The translations under genes and the position numbers were made by a program. A stretch of DNA of 14,208 nt, from positions 1 through 14,208 of the forward strand of contig JAEYTY010000133.1 in the NCBI GenBank assembly GCA_023433775.1, read 5' to 3'. This DNA comes from Pseudomonadota bacterium (GTDB taxonomy: Bacteria > Pseudomonadota > Alphaproteobacteria > Rhizobiales > Devosiaceae). The notes beneath the pieces were generated by a model. The model searched no databases, was not told where the DNA came from, and was given only the letters and a program-made list of their open reading frames with translations. Shown here piece by piece: positions 1 through 6,537 of the stretch (the stretch's first letter is position 1; every line of letters starts with the position of its first letter).

Positions 1-128
1 GCGGAATCGTCCACGGCACAAAAGGCGTTTATCTGGCCATCAAGCCTGGAAATGCTGGCAAGCGCTTCGCGCACCAGCGCGACGGACCCATATTGCGCCA
101 CAAATTGCGCTACATTTTTTACTGGCAT
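1..128 (-). CDS. Amidase-signature family enzyme, N-terminal fragment
   Basis: Only the first 42 codons are in the window; the gene runs off the left edge. Reading leftward from the ATG at 128-126, the protein starts MPVKNVAQFV and reaches the segment RLDGQINAFCAVDD at about residues 28-41. A helix ending in 'I..L(D/N)..INAF..VD' is the usual N-terminus of amidase-signature hydrolases (GatA, AtzE biuret hydrolase, AtzF allophanate hydrolase and ureidomalonase belong to this superfamily). The catalytic Lys-Ser-Ser triad would lie outside the window. The start is supported by a purine-rich GGAGGAAGG (146-138) whose AAGG end is 9 nt from the ATG. It is divergent from the LysR gene, with about 148 bp between them. 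Given the ring-opening amidohydrolase nearby, I infer that it cleaves the linear amide or ureide product. The family call rests on a short segment, and the substrate is inference. Confidence 0.68.
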   Translation of the reverse strand, partial: MPVKNVAQFVAQYGSVALVREALASISRLDGQINAFCAVDDS

Positions 129-276
129 GTCCGTCTGCCTTCCTCCGCGCCCCTATGTTAGAACTGGGGGCGCCAAAGCTTCCGCCCGCATCTCGAGCTT
201 GTGTCTAGCCTTGCTTGTTTCCGAGCATGGCAAAGAGAGCAAAGCAGAAATTGGAAAAATAGTATAAGATGCGCTT
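129..276. promoter_or_regulatory. Divergent amidase/lysR intergenic control region
   Basis: This gap separates the divergent amidase (start at 128, minus) and the LysR gene (start at 277, plus), the usual layout for a LysR regulator controlling its neighbour and itself. It is AT-richer towards lysR. TATAAG at 263-268 could be a -10 box for lysR; a start point 7 nt or so downstream would fall on or next to the lysR ATG. No good -35 hexamer sits 17 bp upstream (240-245 is CAAAGC). I could not assign a convincing promoter for the amidase on the minus strand. Confidence 0.5.
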
Positions 277-278
277 AT
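264..278. promoter_or_regulatory. Probable LysR operator 1 (ATAA-N7-TTAT) over the lysR start codon
   Basis: The sequence ATAA-GATGCGC-TTAT is a perfect 4-bp dyad with a 7-bp spacer and contains the T-N11-A core typical of LysR-family sites. Its right arm includes the first two bases of the lysR ATG (277-279). A second site with the same arms and the same TGCGC before TTATG lies at 1219-1233, in front of the transporter operon. A bound regulator here would cover both the candidate lysR -10 box and the start codon, which fits negative autoregulation. The site lies about 136-150 bp upstream of the amidase start. The repeat is seen directly; the function is inferred. Confidence 0.6.
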
Positions 279-1209
279 GCACGCTACGCTGAGACAGCTC
301 GAAACTCTGAGAGCATTTCTGCTCACCCGTTCCGTCACCGAGACGGCGCGCATGACGCATGTCTCGCAGCCAGCGGTCAGCCAGACGCTCAAGGATCTGG
401 AGGCCCAATTCGGCTTTCCGATTTATAGTCGCGTGGGCAATCGCGTGGTGCTGAGCGCAGAAGTGCTGCAGGTCATGCCGGAGGTCGAGCGGTTGCTCAT
501 GACCTTCTCGAACCTGCAGGGCAGGGTCATGGAGCTGCGCGACCTACGCGCTGGTTCCATCACCATGGTGGCCGGGCCAACGCCGTCGGTCGACCTGCTC
601 CCCCGGGCCATTTCCTCCTTCCGACAGCAGCGCCCCAATGTGCGCGTGCATCTGGAGGTTTCGACGGAAATCGACATGGCTCGCAAGGTGCGGGACGAGA
701 TCTATGATCTGGGAACCGGCTTCTATCCAAGCATGGAAAGCAGCATTGCCACGCAACCGCTTTTCGAGACAGAGCTGATCTGCGTGGTAAGAAAGAATCA
801 CCCCCTTTCGGCCTTTGCCACCATAGACCTGCGCCAACTGGTCGGTCAGACCGTGACTGTGGTGGATCACCACATCGGCGCAACCTTCAACATGCAGCAA
901 GTCCTGCATGACGCACTGGCCAATCAGGCCCTGATCACGACCAATCAGTCGATTGCCGCGCTCAATATGGTCATTCACGGCAATGCAGTGGCGGTCCTGC
1001 ATCCGCTCACCGTTCCTCACTCACTTTTCGGTTCTCTGCATATGGCCAGGTTCGAGCCTCGCGAGCAGGTTGCCTTTGCCCTCTTCTACTCCCGCCGGCG
1101 ACCTCTATCCCGCATCGTCTCCAAGTTCATGTTGGCGATCCGCGACAGCGCCCGCGTTCAGGCGGACATGCTTGAGGCCGCCGGAATTCCTTTCAAGGTG
1201 ACGATGTAG
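277..1209 (+). CDS. LysR-type transcriptional regulator
   Basis: This 310-residue protein has the standard length and layout of the LysR family. The winged helix-turn-helix occupies about residues 3-62, with a recognition helix in the segment VSQPAVSQTLKDLEAQFG and the usual wing 'P(I/L)(Y/F)SR'. It is followed by a linker helix and a two-lobed effector-binding domain (about 90-295). It starts at ATG 277, which gives the usual short lead (MHATLRQLETL) before the helix-turn-helix; no Shine-Dalgarno sequence is visible, and translation may be leaderless from the TATAAG box at 263-268. It lies between a divergent amidase and a co-directional ABC/oxidase/ring-hydrolase operon. In Pseudomonas sp. 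ADP the LysR protein AtzR controls the divergent atzDEF cyanurate operon in response to cyanurate, so a ring compound or its product is a reasonable inducer here. Family is certain; effector is inferred. Confidence 0.95.
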   Translation: MHATLRQLETLRAFLLTRSVTETARMTHVSQPAVSQTLKDLEAQFGFPIYSRVGNRVVLSAEVLQVMPEVERLLMTFSNLQGRVMELRDLRAGSITMVAGPTPSVDLLPRAISSFRQQRPNVRVHLEVSTEIDMARKVRDEIYDLGTGFYPSMESSIATQPLFETELICVVRKNHPLSAFATIDLRQLVGQTVTVVDHHIGATFNMQQVLHDALANQALITTNQSIAALNMVIHGNAVAVLHPLTVPHSLFGSLHMARFEPREQVAFALFYSRRRPLSRIVSKFMLAIRDSARVQADMLEAAGIPFKVTM

Positions 1210-1344
1210 TCAACTCGCATAACCTGCGCTTATGTAGCGTTCAGACGAACCGATTTTCCTTCCTCCCGCTGACCTGACAACCATCAGTCAAGGTCGCCCA
1301 GTCACCCTTTGGCTGCCTGTGGATCAAGGAAAAGGTCGGAATTC
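1210..1344 (+). promoter_or_regulatory. Promoter region of the ABC/oxidoreductase/amidohydrolase operon
   Basis: The 135 bp between lysR and the substrate-binding-protein gene hold the dyad at 1218-1234 and no gene. A separate operon promoter is implied by the operator, although read-through from lysR is possible because no hairpin terminator is seen. I could not assign -35 and -10 hexamers; LysR-activated promoters are often weak matches. AAGGAAAAGG (1327-1336) lies upstream of the ATG at 1345 and can serve as ribosome binding site. Confidence 0.45.
1219..1233. promoter_or_regulatory. Probable LysR operator 2 (ATAA-N7-TTAT) upstream of the transporter operon
   Basis: The sequence ATAA-CCTGCGC-TTAT forms a dyad that extends by one C/G pair to CATAA/TTATG (1218-1234). 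Aligned with the site at 264-278 it keeps 13 of 15 positions, including TGCGC in the spacer, and also shares the following G. It begins 10 bp after the lysR stop codon and ends about 110 bp before the substrate-binding-protein ATG, a normal distance for the recognition site of a LysR activator. Two such matches flanking a LysR gene make this a strong candidate for its target. Confidence 0.62.
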
Positions 1345-2304
1345 ATGAGAAAACTCTTTTACACTGGCTCGTTGCTCGCGGCGATGTGCGTTGTGGCGCC
1401 GGCCCTTGCCGCCGACAAGGTTGTCGTGGGCTACGGTACGGGCTCGACCGCGCTGCCTTTCTTTGTCGCCATGGAAGAAGGCATCTTCACCAAGCACGAT
1501 ATCGAGATTGAGGGGGTCGTCATTCCGATCAACTCCAATCTCCAGAGCTCGCTGATTGCCAACCAGGTTGACGCCGCCGCCGTTATGCTCGCGGTGGAGG
1601 GCATGGCTGGCAATCTGGTGAAGCCCGGCTCGATCAACTACATTTCGCTCAACGCCCAGAGCGACATTTATCGCATGGAGCAGTTCGTTGTCCGCGAAGG
1701 CGTCGACGTAAAAACCCTTGCCGACTTCAAGGGCAAGAAGCTCGTGACCGCGCCCGGCGTCGGGAATGCGACCCTGGCAAAGGCAGCCCTGACAGCGGCA
1801 GGCCTTGAAGAAGGGGACTATGTTCTCGACCAGCTGGATACGGCCCAGCATATCAACGTCCTGACTTCGGGCCAGTATGACGGCGCCTATACGCTCGAGC
1901 CCAATGCCACGATCATGAACGAGCAGAATGTTGCGCACACCCTGCAGGCCGGCATCGTGGCCGGGATCGTGCTGGGTGATCCAAAGGCAAATGCCTATAT
2001 GGCGGGCGGTGCACTTTCGGAAAAATTCCTCGCCGAACGTCCCGAAGTGGCCGAACGCTATATCGCGGCCTGGGACGAAGCCATCGACTTCATCCATGAT
2101 AATCCCGGCGAAGCACGTCAGGCCCTGCTGGCCTATACGCCTATCGCTCCCGAGATCATCGACAAGGTGCCGCTGGTGCTGTTCTCCAAGATCTCGGATG
2201 TGTCCGAAGAGGACATCGATAACTTCCAGAAGTACATCGACTTCTCTGTCCAGATCGGGACCATTCCCGGCGACATCGACGTTCGCCCCTTCATCGTGAA
2301 GTAA
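1345..2304 (+). CDS. ABC transporter periplasmic substrate-binding protein (SsuA/TauA/NMT1-like)
   Basis: The protein has 319 residues when started at ATG 1345, which gives a clean Sec signal peptide: MRK, a hydrophobic stretch, then cleavage after ALA at about residue 22. An upstream TTG in frame (1309) would place 12 polar residues before the signal and is less likely. The mature start (VVVGYGTGSTALPFFVAMEE) is typical of the NMT1/SsuA/TauA group of binding proteins, which carry sulfonates, nitrate, thiamine precursors, flavins and other small organic ligands. It is the first gene of a tight operon with an ATPase and a permease, then an oxidoreductase and a ring-opening amidohydrolase, so its ligand is probably the heterocyclic compound that those enzymes degrade. 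Family is clear; the ligand cannot be read from sequence. Confidence 0.9.
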   Translation: MRKLFYTGSLLAAMCVVAPALAADKVVVGYGTGSTALPFFVAMEEGIFTKHDIEIEGVVIPINSNLQSSLIANQVDAAAVMLAVEGMAGNLVKPGSINYISLNAQSDIYRMEQFVVREGVDVKTLADFKGKKLVTAPGVGNATLAKAALTAAGLEEGDYVLDQLDTAQHINVLTSGQYDGAYTLEPNATIMNEQNVAHTLQAGIVAGIVLGDPKANAYMAGGALSEKFLAERPEVAERYIAAWDEAIDFIHDNPGEARQALLAYTPIAPEIIDKVPLVLFSKISDVSEEDIDNFQKYIDFSVQIGTIPGDIDVRPFIVK

Positions 2305-2313
2305 GGAGCTGTT

Positions 2314-3150
2314 GTGGTGGCTTCCCCCGCTCTTAAGGCTGTTGCCGATGCAAACACCCAAGAGGGGGAAGTCACCGCACATTCCTCCAGGGACCGGCGC
2401 CCGCACGTAACCGTGCGGGGGCTCAGCAAGCAGTTCGGCGACCGACCGATTTATGACAATTTCGATCTCGACCTGCCGCGCGGCAAGTTCATTTCGATCT
2501 TCGGACCCAATGGATGTGGCAAGTCCACGCTCATCAACATGATTGCCGGGCTCATTCCCGTGGACAAGGGCGAGATCCTGTTTGATGGCCAGACCATCGA
2601 CGAAATCCGCTTCGGCTATGTCTTCCAAAACTACCGTGACGCATTGTTTCCCTGGATGAGTGCCTGGGACAATATCGCCTACCCCCTGCGGTTCATGAAG
2701 GTGCCCAAGGACCAGCGCAATGCGCGGGTCGAGGCGCTGGTCAAGAAGTTCGATATCCGGCTTAATCTCGAGCAATATACCTATCAGATGTCGGGTGGTC
2801 AGCAGCAACTGGTCTCGATCCTGAGGGCGCTTGTCGTTGAGCCCGAAATCCTCTTCCTCGACGAGCCGTTCTCCGCTCTGGACTACGAAATGACCCTGTT
2901 CATGCGTGACCAGATGCAGCGCATGTTCCAGGAAACCGGAACCACGACCATCATCGTCTCGCATGACCTGGATGAGGCCGTGTACCTCGCAGACAAGGTG
3001 CTGCTTCTCTCACGGGCGCCGACACATGTGGTCGAATTCCCTTCTGTGGACGTGCCGCGTCCGCGCAATGCGCTGACCCTGGCCGATCCCGAGTTCAACC
3101 AGATCAAGGGGCATTGCCTAGACATCTTCCAGCAGCAGGTGCGCCAGTGA
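2314..3150 (+). CDS. ABC transporter ATP-binding protein (SsuB/TauB/ThiZ-like)
   Basis: A 278-residue cytoplasmic ATPase with all nucleotide-binding motifs: Walker A GPNGCGKST (64-72), Q-loop Gln105, signature MSGGQ (159-163, with M for the usual L), Walker B ILFLDEP (179-185) and switch His217 in IIVSHD. It starts at GTG 2314 or GTG 2317; the ribosome binding site AAGGAG (2303-2308) is 5 nt from the first and 8 nt from the second. The first 30 residues are a polar extension before the domain begins at about HVTVRGLSK. It starts 9 bp after the binding-protein gene and overlaps the permease start by 4 bp, so it powers that importer. Its size and motif spacing match the nitrate/sulfonate/taurine importer class. 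Confidence 0.94.
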   Translation: MVASPALKAVADANTQEGEVTAHSSRDRRPHVTVRGLSKQFGDRPIYDNFDLDLPRGKFISIFGPNGCGKSTLINMIAGLIPVDKGEILFDGQTIDEIRFGYVFQNYRDALFPWMSAWDNIAYPLRFMKVPKDQRNARVEALVKKFDIRLNLEQYTYQMSGGQQQLVSILRALVVEPEILFLDEPFSALDYEMTLFMRDQMQRMFQETGTTTIIVSHDLDEAVYLADKVLLLSRAPTHVVEFPSVDVPRPRNALTLADPEFNQIKGHCLDIFQQQVRQ

Positions 3151-3908
3151 ACAGGAAAATACTTGAGCGGCTACGTCCCCTCATCGGGGTTGTGGGTTTC
3201 CTTCTGCTCTGGCAGTTGGCCGTCCTGTTCAAGGTCGTTGAACCGGTCCTGTTGCCGTCGCCGGAAAAGACCTTTTCCGCCCTTTACAAAGGTCTGTTCG
3301 AAAATGGCAGGCTTGCCTATGACTTTGGCAAGACGGTGCAGCGTTCAGCCATGAGCATCGCCCTGGCGTCGTGCATCGGCATCCCTGTGGGGGTGATGCT
3401 GGGGGCCTCGGAGAAGGTCTATCGATCCGTCGAATTCATCATCGACTTTTTCCGCTCGACCCCGGCTTCTGCCATCTTCCCGTTGTTTCTGCTGCTGTTC
3501 GGCGTCGGCGATATGACCAAGGTATATATCGGGGCCTTTGGTGCATCGCTCGCCATCATCTTCAATGTTGCATATGGCGTGATGAATGCCCGCAAGACCC
3601 GCGTTCTGGCGGCCAAAGTCATGGGCGCACCGGCTCTGCAGCGCATGATCGTCGTCTTGCTCGAATCCCTGCCGCAGACCTTTATCGGGTTGCGGATGGG
3701 CGCCACGCTGGCCCTCGTGCTGATGATCACCGCTGAAATGTTGCTCAGCTCGATCGATGGCCTCGGCCTGCGCATTTTCGAAGAGCAGCAGCTCTTCAAC
3801 ATGCCCGGCATGTATGCGGCGATCTTCTGTGCCGGCCTGCTGGGCTATGCCCTCAACCTCCTGTTTTTCCTCACGGAACGGCGTTTCGTGCATTGGGCCG
3901 GCCGCTGA
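3147..3908 (+). CDS. ABC transporter permease (SsuC/TauC-like)
   Basis: The protein has 253 residues from the GTG at 3147, whose GTGA overlaps the ATPase stop codon (3148-3150); this coupling argues against the in-frame TTG at 3114 inside the ATPase gene. About six hydrophobic segments are visible. The cytoplasmic coupling loop is at about 150-183 (AAKVMGAPALQRM through SLPQTFIGLR), the EAA-type segment of binding-protein-dependent permeases that docks on the ATPase. The length is normal for the SsuC/TauC group, which work as homodimers. It completes the importer with the two genes before it; the oxidoreductase gene starts 16 bp downstream. Confidence 0.93.
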   Translation: MNRKILERLRPLIGVVGFLLLWQLAVLFKVVEPVLLPSPEKTFSALYKGLFENGRLAYDFGKTVQRSAMSIALASCIGIPVGVMLGASEKVYRSVEFIIDFFRSTPASAIFPLFLLLFGVGDMTKVYIGAFGASLAIIFNVAYGVMNARKTRVLAAKVMGAPALQRMIVVLLESLPQTFIGLRMGATLALVLMITAEMLLSSIDGLGLRIFEEQQLFNMPGMYAAIFCAGLLGYALNLLFFLTERRFVHWAGR

Positions 3909-3924
3909 GCCAGAAGAGTACGCG

Positions 3925-5463
3925 ATGAACATGCATAGCAATTCGATGAAAAGCGCAGGCCCGGTCCATCCACAGGCAGAAGAGCTTGCGGGCATGATGC
4001 CGGAGATCCCCTATGGCGATGAAAGCGCCTTTGCTGAAGGCCGGGCGACGCTGCCGAAGGATCTCGATGAGCTTGCCGCCCATGTCCGTCGCGAGCTGAA
4101 TATATCGCGCTATCCCGCCAAGAACTGGTGCCTGCCCCATGCTGCACCCGACGGGACAAATGCCCTCGATGTACTGGTCGTAGGGGGCGGGCAGGCGGGC
4201 CTGGGGGCGGCGCACGCGCTCAAATGCCGCCAGATTCACAACCTGCTGGTGGTCGACGCCGAGCCGGAAGGACGTGAAGGTCCATGGGGCACCTATGCCC
4301 GTATGCAGACCCTGCGCACCCACAAGGACAATGGCGGCATGGAGTTCGGCATCCCTTCGCTGTCCTTCCGGTCCTGGTACGAAGTCCAGCATGGCTATGG
4401 CAGCTGGCAGTCGCTCTACAAGGTGCCCACCGGTGACTGGCACGCTTATCTCTCGTGGTTTCGCAAGGTTGCCGGTATTGCCATGCGCAATGACACCCGG
4501 TTCGACGGGTTCTCGCGTGATCCGGGCGGATTGATCGCGGCACGGCTGACTGGACCCGACGGCGCCTACACCATCTATGCCCGCACGCTCGTTCTCGCCA
4601 CCGGCATCGAAGGCAATGGCAAGCGCCATATCGCCGACCTTATCGGGCCCGACATTCCCAGCGCGCTCTATGCGCATACCCAGGAAGACATCTATTTTCC
4701 GGCCTATAAGGGCAAGACGGTCCTGGTCCTGGGCGGCGGCGCCTCGGCCTATGACAATGCCATAAGGGCCGCGGAAGCGGGGGCGGACACGCATATCTTC
4801 CACCGCATGAAGCAGCTGATTTCAGTCAATCCCGGCACCTGGGGCGAATTCAACGGCTACCTGGCCCACTATGTCGACCTGCCGCCAGAGGAAAAATGGC
4901 GCTATGCCAAGACCTTTGGCTCGGTCAAAGGCGGCCCGCCGGTCGCCACGATAAAGCGCGCCCTGGCTCTGGACAACATCACCATCCACCCCGGAGAAGG
5001 CTGGGACAATGTGGCCATCGACAATGGCACGCTGAGGGTCTCGACGCCGAGCGGGGCTTATAATGCGGATTTCCTCATACTCGGCACCGGCTATCGCATC
5101 GATCTAAACGCGGTTCCTTCGCTTGCCGACCATCTCCACGAGATTGCCCTATGGGGCGAGATGTTCGAGCCGCCGGCAGACCTGCCGGGAAATGGCATGG
5201 AGCGGGCGCCCTGGCTGGAAAAGGATTTCACTTTCTGTCCCAAGCCCGGAAATGAGCGGACCTGGCACGATCAGGTGTTCAACTTTGCGCGCGGCGCCCA
5301 ACTCTCGATGGGCACGCTGTCTATTGGTCTGTCAGGCATTCGCTACGGGCTGGAGCGGCTTGCTGCCTCCGTGGAAGGCCGCCTCTTCCTTGAGGACAGT
5401 TCCGTTTACCTGCGGGGCCTGGAGAGCTGGAAGACCCGTGACCTTGCTGCGCTGGATACCTGA
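3925..5463 (+). CDS. FAD/NAD(P)-binding flavin monooxygenase-like oxidoreductase
   Basis: The protein has 512 residues from ATG 3925, the first ATG after the permease stop; upstream in-frame starts lie inside the permease gene. After about 80 residues of leader comes a Rossmann FAD site, VVGGGQAGLG (85-94), with the strand-end acidic residue in VVDAE (about 109-113). A second dinucleotide site, VLGGGASAYD (268-277), is the NAD(P)H site. The closing motifs are LATG (about 224-227) and LILGTGY (384-390), as in flavin-containing and N-hydroxylating monooxygenases. The segment GPWGTYARMQTLRT (119-132) is characteristic of a poorly studied subgroup. It is placed 16 bp after an importer permease and 12 bp before a ring-opening amidohydrolase. 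I infer that it oxygenates the imported heterocycle to make the carbonyl-rich ring that the amidohydrolase opens. Fold is certain, reaction unknown. Confidence 0.87.
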   Translation: MNMHSNSMKSAGPVHPQAEELAGMMPEIPYGDESAFAEGRATLPKDLDELAAHVRRELNISRYPAKNWCLPHAAPDGTNALDVLVVGGGQAGLGAAHALKCRQIHNLLVVDAEPEGREGPWGTYARMQTLRTHKDNGGMEFGIPSLSFRSWYEVQHGYGSWQSLYKVPTGDWHAYLSWFRKVAGIAMRNDTRFDGFSRDPGGLIAARLTGPDGAYTIYARTLVLATGIEGNGKRHIADLIGPDIPSALYAHTQEDIYFPAYKGKTVLVLGGGASAYDNAIRAAEAGADTHIFHRMKQLISVNPGTWGEFNGYLAHYVDLPPEEKWRYAKTFGSVKGGPPVATIKRALALDNITIHPGEGWDNVAIDNGTLRVSTPSGAYNADFLILGTGYRIDLNAVPSLADHLHEIALWGEMFEPPADLPGNGMERAPWLEKDFTFCPKPGNERTWHDQVFNFARGAQLSMGTLSIGLSGIRYGLERLAASVEGRLFLEDSSVYLRGLESWKTRDLAALDT

Positions 5464-5475
5464 GCCGGGATTACG

Positions 5476-6537
5476 ATGAGCGTTGGTGTAGATCGTATTC
5501 TCATGGCCTCCCCGGACGATGTGTCCGGGCTGGCCGCGCTTTTGGAGGCCGGACGTCTCGACGCAAGCGAAATTGTCGCGGTCATCGGTAAGACCGAGGG
5601 CAATGGCGGAGCAAATGACTTCACCCGGGCGCTTGCGACGCTGTCGGTTGCCACATGCATCGCAAAATTCTCCGGCGAGAGCCCCGATGATGTGATGGCG
5701 CGCGTAACCCTGATCTGGTCAGGTGGCTGTGAGGGCGTTCTTTCGCCCCATGCGACTATCTTTACCCGCCGGGAGGGCGGATCCCGCCTCGGGCCTAGTC
5801 TCGCGCTGGGGCTCGGTCGCAGCCGCCTCGTGTTGCCCGAGGAAATCGGTACGCTGACGCAAGTCGACCTTGTGGCGAACGCCGTCCGGTCGGCCATGCG
5901 CGACGCGGAAATCACAAGCACCGCCGACATAAATTACGTGCAGGTCAAGGGACCGCTGCTGACCCCGGCACGCATGGCCGATGCGGCAAAGCGCGGCAAG
6001 CCCGTTATCGGTGCGGACCCCAATGCCACCAAACCTTTGGCACGCGGGGCGCTCGCCATGGGCGTAGCAATCGCCCTGGGCGAAGTGGCTGCCGAAGCGG
6101 TGACGGCACAAACCCTGCATCACGATCCCTCGCTTTATTCCAGCGTCGCGTCGACCTCCGTTGGCGGCGAAGTCGCCGAATGCGAAGTCGTGTTGTTGGG
6201 CAATAGCGAGACTGCGGGCAGCGCCTTCCGGATCGGACATGGCGTGCTGAACAATGTCTGCGACGCCGCCGGCATAAAGGCAGCGCATCACGCGTCCGGT
6301 GCAGGCGAAATTGCAGCTATCTTTGCAAAAGCAGAACCGGCTTCACAGGTGCTTGGCAAGCGCACAACCATGCTGTCCGACGCCGATATCCACGCCGAAC
6401 GTCATGCCCGCGCCGCCCTCTCTGGCGCTATCGGCGCCACACTGGGGGAGACCGCAGTGTTCATTTCGGGCGGCACCGAGCATCAATGCGCGCCGGGCAA
6501 GGCGCCCATTGCAATTATCTCAAAGCTGTCGGCCTAG
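5476..6537 (+). CDS. Ring-opening amidohydrolase, cyanuric acid hydrolase/barbiturase (AtzD/TrzD/Bar) family
   Basis: The 353-residue protein (AtzD is about 363) shows the three internally similar domains of this unusual family. Domain A has Lys39 in GKTEGNG and Ser82 in SGGCEGVLSPH. Domain B has Lys158 in VQVKGPLLTPA and the serine cluster SSVASTS (222-228). Domain C has Lys285 in FAKAE and Ser331 in SGGTEHQ. These are the three Lys-Ser pairs of the family, which hydrolyses a cyclic imide C-N bond: cyanurate to carboxybiuret, or barbiturate to ureidomalonate. The C-terminal loop reads HQCAPGKAPIA where characterised members, as I recall, have a glycine-rich GPxGGGP; this may alter the metal or substrate site. 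It is the last gene of the operon, 12 bp after the flavoenzyme. Family assignment is strong; whether the substrate is cyanurate, barbiturate or another ring cannot be decided here. Confidence 0.95.
   Translation: MSVGVDRILMASPDDVSGLAALLEAGRLDASEIVAVIGKTEGNGGANDFTRALATLSVATCIAKFSGESPDDVMARVTLIWSGGCEGVLSPHATIFTRREGGSRLGPSLALGLGRSRLVLPEEIGTLTQVDLVANAVRSAMRDAEITSTADINYVQVKGPLLTPARMADAAKRGKPVIGADPNATKPLARGALAMGVAIALGEVAAEAVTAQTLHHDPSLYSSVASTSVGGEVAECEVVLLGNSETAGSAFRIGHGVLNNVCDAAGIKAAHHASGAGEIAAIFAKAEPASQVLGKRTTMLSDADIHAERHARAALSGAIGATLGETAVFISGGTEHQCAPGKAPIAIISKLSA

Noticed and set aside
226..245. Sigma-54 promoter (TGGCA followed by GCA) upstream of lysR
   Set aside because: The spacing between the GG and GC elements is shorter than the required 10 bp.
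1309..1344. Upstream TTG start for the binding protein
   Set aside because: It would put 12 polar residues before a good signal peptide; ATG 1345 starts the signal directly.
1324..2964. 546-codon open frame on the minus strand opposite the binding-protein and ATPase genes
   Set aside because: It is antisense to two genes with clear family motifs. Long antisense frames are common in high-GC DNA, and the translation shows no domain.
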